A stretch of DNA of 19,367 nucleotides. Origin: URNF01 sp045634325 (GTDB lineage Bacteria > Bacillota > Clostridia > Oscillospirales > Acutalibacteraceae). Position 1 is the stretch's first letter. Every line of letters begins with the position of its first letter. Shown piece after piece: positions 7,167 through 14,393 of this stretch. The stretch covers positions 1 to 19,367 of the forward strand of contig JAZRAA010000009.1 in assembly GCA_045634325.1 (NCBI GenBank). The letters are read 5' to 3'. The notes beneath the pieces are model-generated. The model worked only from the letters and a program-made list of their open reading frames with translations, was not told where the DNA came from and did no database searches. A program made the translations under genes and the position numbers.

Positions 7167-8141
7167 TTATTTGCTCAGTGCGGTGTAGCCGGCCTGCTCC
7201 AGAGCAGTGATGTCAATGCCGACAGCCTTGCAGATGTCTGCATTGTATTTCTTAGCAAGCTTCTCTTCGGGAGTGTAAGCAATTGCCATTTCGGAGATGT
7301 TTTTGCCGTCTTTGAGAATTTCAACAGCCATCTCGCCGGTTTTTACGCCGAGGTCATAATAGTCGATTGCCAAAGTTGCGATGCCGCAACCGCCGCAAAT
7401 GCCGCCTTCACCAGCAATCAAAGGTTTCTTAGTAGTCATTGCTTTATAGATAGCATCGGCGCAGGAAGCAGCCGTGTTATCGGTGGGCACATACAATGCA
7501 TCGTTTTCAGCAGAAGCAGAAGCGGCAACAACCGAAACATCATTGGTATCCGCAAAAGTATAAGTCTTGCAAGTGATACCTTTTTCTTCCAGATATTTCT
7601 TAACGACTTCTACCTGATATACCGAGTTTGCTTCAGCAGCACAGTACAGCAGACCGACAGTCTTTGCTTCGGGAACAAGATCAATGACCATCTGTGCTTG
7701 TTTATCCAGCGGAGCCAAGTCGGAAGTACCGGAAACGTTACCGCCGACAGTGCCGTTAAAATCTTCCAACTGCAGTGCAACACCATATTCCGTTACGGAA
7801 GTACCCAGAATCGGAATGCTCTTGGTGGATTTCACCGCCGCTTGCAGCGCGGGAGTGGCATTCGCCATCATCAAGTCTACGTTTTTAGAAGCAAAGTTAT
7901 CGGTAATGGTTTTACACATTGCCGCATCACCTGCCGCGTTCTGCAAATCGAACGTCACATTCTCTTCACCAAGGCCCGCTTTCACAGCGTCCATAAAGCC
8001 TTGGGTTGCTGCGTCCAACGCCTCATGCGTTACAAGCTGGCAAATGCCGATAGTATATTTGCCGTCGTCCTTAGCACCGCAACCGGCACACAGGCAACAC
8101 AGCATGGCTACCGCCATCATAACACACAAAATCTTTTTCAC
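7167..8141 (-). CDS. ABC transporter substrate-binding lipoprotein (TrpX-type, PF04392)
   Basis: A 324-residue lipoprotein that captures the ligand outside the membrane and delivers it to the adjacent permease and ATPase. The start is the GTG at 8139-8141, with AGGAGA seven bases upstream. The signal peptide KKILCVMMAVAMLCCLCAGC ends in lipobox CAGC, so Cys21 is the lipid anchor. The body has the ABC_sub_bind pattern: YTIGICQLVTHEALDAATQG, the segment SIPILGTSVTEYG, KTVGLLYCAAEANSVYQVE, and ALYVPTDNTAASCADAI. Streptococcal relatives are linked to aromatic amino acids, but no T-box or Trp leader precedes this gene, so the ligand is left open. It is first in the operon, with a strong promoter of its own. 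Confidence 0.9.
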   Translation of the reverse strand: MKKILCVMMAVAMLCCLCAGCGAKDDGKYTIGICQLVTHEALDAATQGFMDAVKAGLGEENVTFDLQNAAGDAAMCKTITDNFASKNVDLMMANATPALQAAVKSTKSIPILGTSVTEYGVALQLEDFNGTVGGNVSGTSDLAPLDKQAQMVIDLVPEAKTVGLLYCAAEANSVYQVEVVKKYLEEKGITCKTYTFADTNDVSVVAASASAENDALYVPTDNTAASCADAIYKAMTTKKPLIAGEGGICGGCGIATLAIDYYDLGVKTGEMAVEILKDGKNISEMAIAYTPEEKLAKKYNADICKAVGIDITALEQAGYTALSK

Positions 8142-8213
8142 AAAATCGTCTCCTTGCATAGAATTCAAAGCAAATTACTTTATCGCTTTAAAATCTTAAA
8201 ATTTGATATTGCA

Positions 8214-8242
8214 AGTATACTACCCATTTCTGCAGTTGTCAA
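8214..8242 (-). promoter_or_regulatory. Promoter of the TrpXYZ-type ABC operon
   Basis: On the minus strand TTGACA (8237-8242), a 17-base spacer and TATACT (8214-8219), near-perfect sigma-A. The leader is about 65 bases; I see no riboswitch or T-box in it. Confidence 0.88.
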
Positions 8243-8261
8243 TAGTTTTTTGAAATATTTT

Positions 8262-8301
8262 TCAAAAAATAAAAGCGATGAACAAACGTCCATCGCCTTT
8301 T
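8262..8301 (-). terminator. Terminator of the small membrane protein gene
   Basis: On the minus strand GCGATGGAC pairs with GTTCATCGC (arms 8288-8296 and 8275-8283, one G-U) around a GTTT loop, followed by TTTTATTTTTTG. It insulates the upstream gene from the ABC operon promoter. Confidence 0.8.
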
Positions 8302-8324
8302 AAATTATACTATATAATATATGG

Positions 8325-8549
8325 TCATTCCACAACCACATCTTCAACAGTATCTTCAACAAAATCCTGCGTATCATCGTCTTCACAATCGAATGACAAA
8401 CAAGTGCAATTCTCCTGTTTTTCTTCTTCCAAACGTTTTTTACGAGCTTTAGCACGCAAAAAGAGAAATACCACCGTCGCCGCGGAAGCAACCACAGCCA
8501 CCACAATCGCAATCAACCAAGGAAACGATTTCTTTTTAGTCTCTTCCAT
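8325..8549 (-). CDS. Small single-span membrane protein with acidic tail, unknown function
   Basis: A 74-residue protein: a short basic N-terminus, one hydrophobic segment at about residues 10-31 (WLIAIVVAVVASAATVVFLF), a basic/charged stretch (RAKARKKRLEEEKQE), and an acidic tail rich in Asp, Glu and Val. The charge pattern suggests the tail faces the cytoplasm. It is a real gene: GGAGG lies eight bases before the ATG, it has its own strong promoter at 8580-8608, and a clean terminator follows. Tail residues CTCLSFDC include three cysteines. I do not recognise the family. It lies downstream of ftsH but is separately promoted, so a functional link to FtsH is only a possibility. Confidence 0.82.
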   Translation of the reverse strand: MEETKKKSFPWLIAIVVAVVASAATVVFLFLRAKARKKRLEEEKQENCTCLSFDCEDDDTQDFVEDTVEDVVVE

Positions 8550-8579
8550 ATAAGATACCTCCGCATTGTTGTTATACGC

Positions 8580-8608
8580 AGTATACGCTTTTTAGCCAAA
8601 AAAGTCAA
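8580..8608 (-). promoter_or_regulatory. Promoter of the small membrane protein gene
   Basis: On the minus strand TTGACT (8603-8608), a 17-base spacer and TATACT (8580-8585). It sits in the short gap after the ftsH stop codon, about 30 bases before the start of the 74-residue ORF. Confidence 0.85.
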
Positions 8609-8622
8609 CTTTCGGTTTTTGT

Positions 8623-10551
8623 TTATTCGGTTATCGGCGTTTCTGCAATTTCATCAGACATCATCGTTTTAAAGGTTTCGCCATCCATTTTCTCGTGTTC
8701 GAGCAAATATGCTGCAACTTTTTCCAGTTTATCCATATGCATAGATAGTTTTTCTTTTGCCGCCGTATACGCGCCGCCGATAATGTTTTCAATCTCCGCA
8801 TCGATACGCGCCGCAATATCCTCAGAATAGTTGCAAGTACGTCCAAAATCACGACCAAGGAAAACCTCATCCGAATCTGACGAAGCAAACATGATCGGGC
8901 CAAGCGCATCGCTCATGCCGTATTTGGTGACCATATTACGCGCCGTTTGTGTAGCGCGTTGAATATCATTGGAAGCACCGGTGGAAATATCCCCCAGCAC
9001 CAAAGCCTCTGCTACACGGCCGCCGAGCAGCACCTGCAAGTCCTCTAACAGCTCTGTTTTGGCACGATAAGAACGGTCGTGCTCCGGCAAGCTCATGGTG
9101 AAGCCGCCCGCCATACCGCGCGGAATAATGGAAATCTGGTGCACAGGGTCTTGCGTCGGGCAATAATACGTAACGACCGCATGACCCGCTTCGTGAAAGG
9201 CAGTGAGTTTCTTTTCCGCATCCGTTTGTTTGTGACTCTTTTTCTCGGTGCCCACAACCACCTTCACAGTGGCCTCTTTGATTTCTTCCATGGTAATTGC
9301 GTGCAACGATTTGCGTGCGGCAAGCAACGCCGCCTCGTTGAGCAGGTTTTCTAAATCTGCACCCGTGAAACCGGCTGTAGATTTTGCAACGGTAGACAAT
9401 TCCACATCCGGCGCAAGCGGCTTACCTTTTGCATGCACCTTCAAAATTTCCTCTCTACCTTTAACATCGGGGTAGTTCACCACTACTTGACGATCAAAGC
9501 GACCCGGACGCAACAACGCATGGTCCAACACATCGGGGCGGTTAGTAGCGGCAATCATAATGATGCCCTCATTCGCACCAAAGCCGTCCATTTCCACAAG
9601 CAACTGGTTTAAGGTCTGTTCACGTTCATCGTGGCCACCGCCAAAACCCGTTCCTCTCTGTCTGCCGACAGCATCAATTTCATCTATAAAGATAATACAA
9701 GGTGCGTTCTTCTTGGCTTGTTCAAACAAATCACGTACACGAGAAGCGCCGACACCAACATACATCTCCACAAAATCCGAACCGGAAATGGAGAAAAACG
9801 GCACACCTGCCTCCCCCGCAACTGCGCGCGCAAGCAAGGTTTTACCTGTGCCGGGAGGGCCTACTAACAAAACACCTTTGGGTACACGTGCACCAAGATC
9901 TTGGAATTTTTTAGGTGCCTTCAGAAACTCTACCATTTCGGTGAGTTCTTCCTTTTCTTCATCTGCGCCTGCCACATCATCAAACGTAGTTCTACGCTGG
10001 TTATCTGCGGAATTTTTTAAACGCAACTTGCCAAAGCCCATCATTTTCGAGCCATCCATACCGGACAATGAACGGCGCATCATAAAGAACATTACCACAA
10101 AGAACACAATGATGAGAATGGTGGGTAACATATTGACAATCCAAGGCAACTGCTGCACCGGCTCATAGTCATATGCAATATTATTATCGGGATTATCGTC
10201 ACGGTTAACTTCGTCAACCAATGGTGTCACCACATTGACAAACAAACCCACATCCGGAACAGTGTAGGTCAGCACGTCTTTTTCGTCCACCTTTTTGTCT
10301 CCGTTGACATCGGTGCGATAATCATCTCGCAACGCCAGTTTTAGAGCGCCGCTGCCTAAATCCAGCGAAAATTCCGCTACTTTATCCTGCTCAAAATACG
10401 CAATATACTCCGAATATTGCATCTGCGCCTGTTTCTTTGTAGCACCGGAGCCGCCCAGCAACATCCATAACATGACAAAGAAAACCAAGGGCACAGCAAT
10501 CATTAAAATGATGCTGAGTGCGGACTTTCCGCCGTTTCTTTTAGGTTCCAC
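8623..10551 (-). CDS. ftsH: ATP-dependent zinc metalloprotease FtsH
   Basis: A 642-residue membrane-anchored AAA+ protease that extracts and degrades membrane and regulatory proteins. Transmembrane helices lie at about 12-34 and 138-158, flanking an extracytoplasmic domain. The AAA module has Walker A GPPGTGKT (231-238), Walker B IIFIDE (286-291) and arginine fingers in LLRPGRFDR. The protease has HEAGH (453-457) and Asp529 in GASND, the expected third zinc ligand. The start taken is the GTG at 10549-10551, eight bases from GGAG; the ATG two codons earlier is only two bases from it. Oddly, the extracytoplasmic domain holds DVNGDKKVDEKD (81-92), which fits an EF-hand/dockerin calcium loop. It is the last gene of the rnj-ftsH cluster, 39 bases after hpt. 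Confidence 0.96.
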   Translation of the reverse strand: MEPKRNGGKSALSIILMIAVPLVFFVMLWMLLGGSGATKKQAQMQYSEYIAYFEQDKVAEFSLDLGSGALKLALRDDYRTDVNGDKKVDEKDVLTYTVPDVGLFVNVVTPLVDEVNRDDNPDNNIAYDYEPVQQLPWIVNMLPTILIIVFFVVMFFMMRRSLSGMDGSKMMGFGKLRLKNSADNQRRTTFDDVAGADEEKEELTEMVEFLKAPKKFQDLGARVPKGVLLVGPPGTGKTLLARAVAGEAGVPFFSISGSDFVEMYVGVGASRVRDLFEQAKKNAPCIIFIDEIDAVGRQRGTGFGGGHDEREQTLNQLLVEMDGFGANEGIIMIAATNRPDVLDHALLRPGRFDRQVVVNYPDVKGREEILKVHAKGKPLAPDVELSTVAKSTAGFTGADLENLLNEAALLAARKSLHAITMEEIKEATVKVVVGTEKKSHKQTDAEKKLTAFHEAGHAVVTYYCPTQDPVHQISIIPRGMAGGFTMSLPEHDRSYRAKTELLEDLQVLLGGRVAEALVLGDISTGASNDIQRATQTARNMVTKYGMSDALGPIMFASSDSDEVFLGRDFGRTCNYSEDIAARIDAEIENIIGGAYTAAKEKLSMHMDKLEKVAAYLLEHEKMDGETFKTMMSDEIAETPITE

Positions 10552-10590
10552 TATCATTACTCCTTTTCGTTTTCACCGGAAAACAAACAC

Positions 10591-11136
10591 TTAATTTTCG
10601 TAAATTTCCGGTTTTAAAACACCGATATACGGTAGATTGCGGTATTTCTCCCCATAATCAAGACCGTAACCCACAATAAATTTATCTTCTACCTGTGCAC
10701 CGATATAGTCGGCAGTGATATTCGCCTGACGGCGTTCAGGTTTATCCAGCAACGTGCAAAGACGGATACTGGCGGGATTACGCGCAGACAAAGTTTTAAG
10801 CAAGAAAGACAAAGTGTTACCGGAGTCTAAAATATCCTCAACCACTAAAATATCTTTTCCTTCCAAAGACTGGTCCAAATCCTTTAAAATACGCACTTCA
10901 CCCGAACTTTTAACGCCGTTTCCATAACTGGAAACCGACAAAAAGTCAATGGAACACGGCAGTGTAATTTTTCTCATTAAATCTGCCATGAAAACCAAAG
11001 AGCCTTTTAACACGCTTACCAGCAACAAATTTTTGCCTGCGTAATCACGATTGATTTGTTCTGCAACACGCGCGGTAATCTCCGCTAATTCTTCCTCACT
11101 AAACAGAATTTCCGCAATATCAGTATGTATACTCAC
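10591..11136 (-). CDS. hpt: Hypoxanthine (guanine) phosphoribosyltransferase
   Basis: A 181-residue purine salvage enzyme that converts hypoxanthine or guanine plus PRPP to IMP or GMP. The PRPP-binding motif VVEDILDSGNTL is at 98-109, with acidic Glu100-Asp101 and the likely catalytic Asp104. The PPi-loop segment SVLKGSLVFMADL is at 41-53, the flexible loop SSYGNGVKSSGEVRI at 69-83, and the purine-binding end is EDKFIVGYGLDYGEKYRNLPYIG. The start is the GTG at 11134-11136, nine bases after AGGAGG; it gives the usual family length, while upstream in-frame starts would add about 40 unrelated residues. It overlaps the tilS end by 17 bases, so translation is likely coupled. The order tilS-hpt-ftsH is a long-known Firmicutes cluster. 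Confidence 0.95.
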   Translation of the reverse strand: MSIHTDIAEILFSEEELAEITARVAEQINRDYAGKNLLLVSVLKGSLVFMADLMRKITLPCSIDFLSVSSYGNGVKSSGEVRILKDLDQSLEGKDILVVEDILDSGNTLSFLLKTLSARNPASIRLCTLLDKPERRQANITADYIGAQVEDKFIVGYGLDYGEKYRNLPYIGVLKPEIYEN

Positions 11137-12523
11137 AGCTTTTTTCCTCCTCATATATATCCATCGGACACAACAAAAATACACGTTTGGTATTTTCATC
11201 CAATCGCACACGGTCATCACACGAAAACCCCGCGAGCAAAACAATTCCCATTTTGTCACATACCACAGGCGTCGCCGCTCTTTGCACGAGCGGCACGCAT
11301 TTTTCGTTGAAATATTTTTTTAACGTTTTTCCAACGCCGCCAACAGGATGAAATGCATCACCTGATTGACGACTACGCACCTTTAAATCGCCATTTAGTT
11401 TATCACAGTCACATGCATATTGTAAGACTTTTTTGTAAACTTTCTGTTTCTTTATAAAATCCGACCGAGAAATGCAACACGGCACATACATCTTCCCTGC
11501 TAATGCAACCGGTTTTTTCAACACCAGTGGTTGCGCAACCAAGTGTGTCGTTTCGTGTTGTTCATCCGCTGTTTGCAGTCGCATAATGTCATCTTTTACT
11601 ATAACCGTCACACCATCAGGGACTTGCACGGTGCCTTGTCGATTTTGTAATGCCGCCTGCAAAAGTGTAATATGCTTGCGTGCACAATCACTCCCTTTTT
11701 GCTCCAAAAGCAATTTGAGTGCACGCCGTCTTAAAGGCGCAGGGGCATCTAAAAACGGTTTTATTTTATACGTGTTTTCACCCAACGCAGCCGCTGACAA
11801 CACTTGTTGCGACAGCGTTTGCAGAAATACATCTTCCTCCCGCAAATCTGCCGTCAAACGAGTGCAAGCTTCTACCACCTGCGGATTAATTGTTTTTAAT
11901 TGCGGTGTAACCAACTGCCGCACGCGGTTACGGCTGTACGCCGTGTCGGTATTCGTGCTATCCGTGACATACAGGATGCCATTTTCAGCACAATAAGCTT
12001 CAATCTGCGCACGGGTACAAGTCAACAAAGGTCGAATAATGTCGTTATTATGCGGCAAAATGCCACAAAGGCCGTGCAAACCACTGCCGCGCGTCAAATG
12101 TAATAGCACCGTTTCCAAATTATCATCTGCGTGATGTGCTGTCGCCACATAACGATAGCCATACTCTTTCCGCAAGCGTTCGAAAAAGCCATAACGGATA
12201 CGCCGCCCCGCCTCTTCGATACCTTCCCCTACCATTGCTTCTGCTTTTACATCAGCTTGCAATATTTCCAGGGGAATATTGCGTTTTTCACACTCGGTAC
12301 GCAAAAATTCCATATCCGCATCCGCTTCCCTTTCGCGCAAACCATGATGCACGTGTGCAGCAAGTATGGAAAACGGTAACTCTTGTTGGACTTGCTGTAA
12401 AGCACACAACAGTGCCATGGAATCTGCGCCGCCGGATACCGCAACGATAATACCATCATCCGCACAAACACCGAGATCGTGCAGAAAGTCTTGTACGGTT
12501 TGTTTCAAACATACAGTTTGCAT
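11120..12523 (-). CDS. tilS: tRNA(Ile)-lysidine synthase
   Basis: A 467-residue enzyme that attaches lysine to C34 of the CAT-anticodon tRNA-Ile, switching it from Met to Ile identity, using ATP. The N-terminal PP-loop is IIVAVSGGADSMALL, with SGGADS at 30-35. Downstream are AAHVHHGLREREADADMEF, HHADDNLETVLLHLTRGSG and the substrate-specificity middle domain. The C-terminal TilS domain reads KVRSRQSGDAFHPVGGVG, then KTLKKYFNEKCVP. I chose the ATG at 12521-12523, five bases after GAAGGA; it begins two bases past the dnaB stop codon. An upstream in-frame start would overlap dnaB by about 55 bases. The 3' end overlaps hpt by 17 bases. Confidence 0.94.
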   Translation of the reverse strand: MQTVCLKQTVQDFLHDLGVCADDGIIVAVSGGADSMALLCALQQVQQELPFSILAAHVHHGLREREADADMEFLRTECEKRNIPLEILQADVKAEAMVGEGIEEAGRRIRYGFFERLRKEYGYRYVATAHHADDNLETVLLHLTRGSGLHGLCGILPHNNDIIRPLLTCTRAQIEAYCAENGILYVTDSTNTDTAYSRNRVRQLVTPQLKTINPQVVEACTRLTADLREEDVFLQTLSQQVLSAAALGENTYKIKPFLDAPAPLRRRALKLLLEQKGSDCARKHITLLQAALQNRQGTVQVPDGVTVIVKDDIMRLQTADEQHETTHLVAQPLVLKKPVALAGKMYVPCCISRSDFIKKQKVYKKVLQYACDCDKLNGDLKVRSRQSGDAFHPVGGVGKTLKKYFNEKCVPLVQRAATPVVCDKMGIVLLAGFSCDDRVRLDENTKRVFLLCPMDIYEEEKSCEYTY

Positions 12524-12525
12524 AT

Positions 12526-13890
12526 TTATCCTTCCGGTCGGTTTTCCACCGCCAAGAACTGCGTAAATTCGCCCTGCCACGCCAGCGGGACGGTACCCAG
12601 TTCACCGTGACGGTTTTTCGCCACAATAATTTCGGATGTATTTTGCGATACCGCAGAGGGATCTTCTTGTTGATTACTGTAATACCCTTCACGATAAATA
12701 AACAAAACTTGGTCGGCATCCTGTTCGATAGAACCGGATTCACGCAAATCCGACAAACCCGGTTTATGACTGCCGGCTTGTTTTTCAGGACCACGAGAAA
12801 GCTGTGCAGCCACCATAACCGGGACATCCAATTCTTTTGCCATAATCTTAAGACTACGGGTGATTTCGCTCACCTCTTGCACACGGTTGTCGGTCTTTTT
12901 CGCACTATGCATCAACTGCAAATAGTCCACAACCACGAACCCCAGGTTTTTCACACGACGCAAACGTGCTTTCATTTCAGGAACTGTAATATCAGCCGTT
13001 TCATCCAGATAAATCGGTGCTCTGCACAATTGACTGGACGCAGAAGCAATGCGGTTCCATTCATCCGCAGACAATCTGCCGGTACGCAAGTTTTTACTCG
13101 GCACCCGCGCCTCTGAAGACAACAAACGATTAACCATCTGCTCACGAGACATTTCCAAATTAAAGACCGCAACCGTACGATTTTGTTGTACAGCAACGTT
13201 GCGGGCAATATTTAAAATAAAGCTGGTTTTACCCATACCGGGACGCGCACCGACAATAATAAGGTCGGAACGATTCAAGCCGGTGGTGATGTTATCCAAC
13301 GTCGAAATGCCACTGGGAATACCGACATACTTATCCCGCTCGTCCGAGTTGAGTTTGGTGTACATTTCATAGTTACTGGCGATAACCTCACTGATATGCA
13401 CCAATGCGCCGGTATTTTTACCTTGCCGAATGGCATAAATCTTCTGCTCGGCTTTCTCAATCAGCTTGTCCGCTTCTTGCGCGGGGTCCATAGCATCACT
13501 GATGATTTCACGAGATGCAACAATCAACTGACGCGCATCAAATTTTTCGCGGACAATTTTGATGTAATTTTTTAAATTGGGAATAAACGGCACTGTTTGC
13601 GCCAATTTTAGCAAGTACGCTTTTCCCTCTTCACCTGCAAAAAAGCCTTGTGATTTCAACGCTTCCAGCACAGTAACAAAGTCAATGGTGCGGTTTTCGT
13701 TCATTTTATCGCACATCACTCGGTAAATAGATTGATGTTCAGGTAAATAAAAATGTTCCGCACGCAAAGCATCTGCGACATCGTTGATACAATGCGGTTC
13801 CACCAAAACAGCGCCCAGCACTGCTTGCTCAGCTTCTAAGCTGTACGGCAATCCTAAGCCGTCACCGACATGTAAAGTATCCTCTGCCAA
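12526..13890 (-). CDS. dnaB: Replicative DNA helicase DnaB
   Basis: A 454-residue hexameric helicase that unwinds the template strand at the replication fork. The N-terminal DnaB domain (PYSLEAEQAVLGAVL onward) runs to about 115. The RecA-like motor has Walker A GARPGMGKT (214-222), catalytic Glu246 in FNLEMS, Walker B-like VVVDYLQLM (319-327), and the AAQLSRG and RESGSIEQDAD motifs with the arginine finger region. There is no intein insertion. The start is the TTG at 13888-13890, seven bases after GGGAGGG. It follows rplI by 35 bases, the same rplI-dnaB pairing seen in many Firmicutes, and is nearly contiguous with tilS. Confidence 0.96.
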   Translation of the reverse strand: MAEDTLHVGDGLGLPYSLEAEQAVLGAVLVEPHCINDVADALRAEHFYLPEHQSIYRVMCDKMNENRTIDFVTVLEALKSQGFFAGEEGKAYLLKLAQTVPFIPNLKNYIKIVREKFDARQLIVASREIISDAMDPAQEADKLIEKAEQKIYAIRQGKNTGALVHISEVIASNYEMYTKLNSDERDKYVGIPSGISTLDNITTGLNRSDLIIVGARPGMGKTSFILNIARNVAVQQNRTVAVFNLEMSREQMVNRLLSSEARVPSKNLRTGRLSADEWNRIASASSQLCRAPIYLDETADITVPEMKARLRRVKNLGFVVVDYLQLMHSAKKTDNRVQEVSEITRSLKIMAKELDVPVMVAAQLSRGPEKQAGSHKPGLSDLRESGSIEQDADQVLFIYREGYYSNQQEDPSAVSQNTSEIIVAKNRHGELGTVPLAWQGEFTQFLAVENRPEG

Positions 13891-13925
13891 ACCGATTCCC
13901 TCCCTTTCAAATTATACATGGGATT

Positions 13926-14366
13926 TTAGGCGGTCACAGTGACCGTAATCTTCGCCAACACGCCGGGGTGTAACTTGATTTCCACCTCAAAATCACCAAA
14001 GGTTTTAATATCTTGCATGACGATTTTACGTTTATCCAGTTCAAGTGCAAACCGTTTGTTGAGTTCCTCAGCGATTTCCTTGCTGGTAACCGAACCGAAC
14101 AGTTTGCCGTTTTGACCCGCTTTTGCGTGAATGGTTAAACCTTGTCCTTGCAGTTGTTTTTTGGCGTCTTCCGCCTTTTGTTTCAACTGTGCGGCATGGT
14201 ATTTCACCGATTCCTCTTTGTTGCGGAACTCGTTCATTGCTTGCGCATCCGCTTCAATGGCAAGGTTGCGCGGAAACAAGAAATTCCGTGCATATCCGTC
14301 AGAAACTGTTACCAATTCGCCGGCCTTTCCCTGTCCTTTTACGTCTTTCTTCAAAATAACTTTCAT
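13926..14366 (-). CDS. rplI: Ribosomal protein bL9
   Basis: A 146-residue protein of the large ribosomal subunit, which binds 23S rRNA near the L1 stalk and helps maintain reading frame. The N-terminal domain MKVILKKDVKGQGKAGELVTVSDGYARNFLFPR is diagnostic (the stretch spans residues 1-33). A long charged helix follows, then the C-terminal domain with GLTIHAKAGQNGKLFGSVT, ending in KLHPGVLAKITVTVTA. Length is normal for the family. The start at 14364-14366 has GGAGG ten bases upstream. It lies 27 bases after rnj and 35 before dnaB. Confidence 0.96.
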   Translation of the reverse strand: MKVILKKDVKGQGKAGELVTVSDGYARNFLFPRNLAIEADAQAMNEFRNKEESVKYHAAQLKQKAEDAKKQLQGQGLTIHAKAGQNGKLFGSVTSKEIAEELNKRFALELDKRKIVMQDIKTFGDFEVEIKLHPGVLAKITVTVTA

Positions 14367-14393
14367 TGCTAGTCTTCCTCCAACTGACATTTC

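Noticed and set aside
8142..8213. T-box or tryptophan attenuator ahead of the ABC importer
   Set aside because: The leader is too short and lacks the T-box consensus, specifier loop and terminator pair.
7107..8303. A 398-codon open frame on the plus strand
   Set aside because: It is antisense to the binding-protein gene, has no ribosome binding site, reads as cysteine/serine-rich low-quality protein, and runs through the operon promoter and terminators.
12526..13890. Intein in DnaB, a common insertion site
   Set aside because: The Walker and RecA motifs are contiguous and the length is normal at 454 residues.
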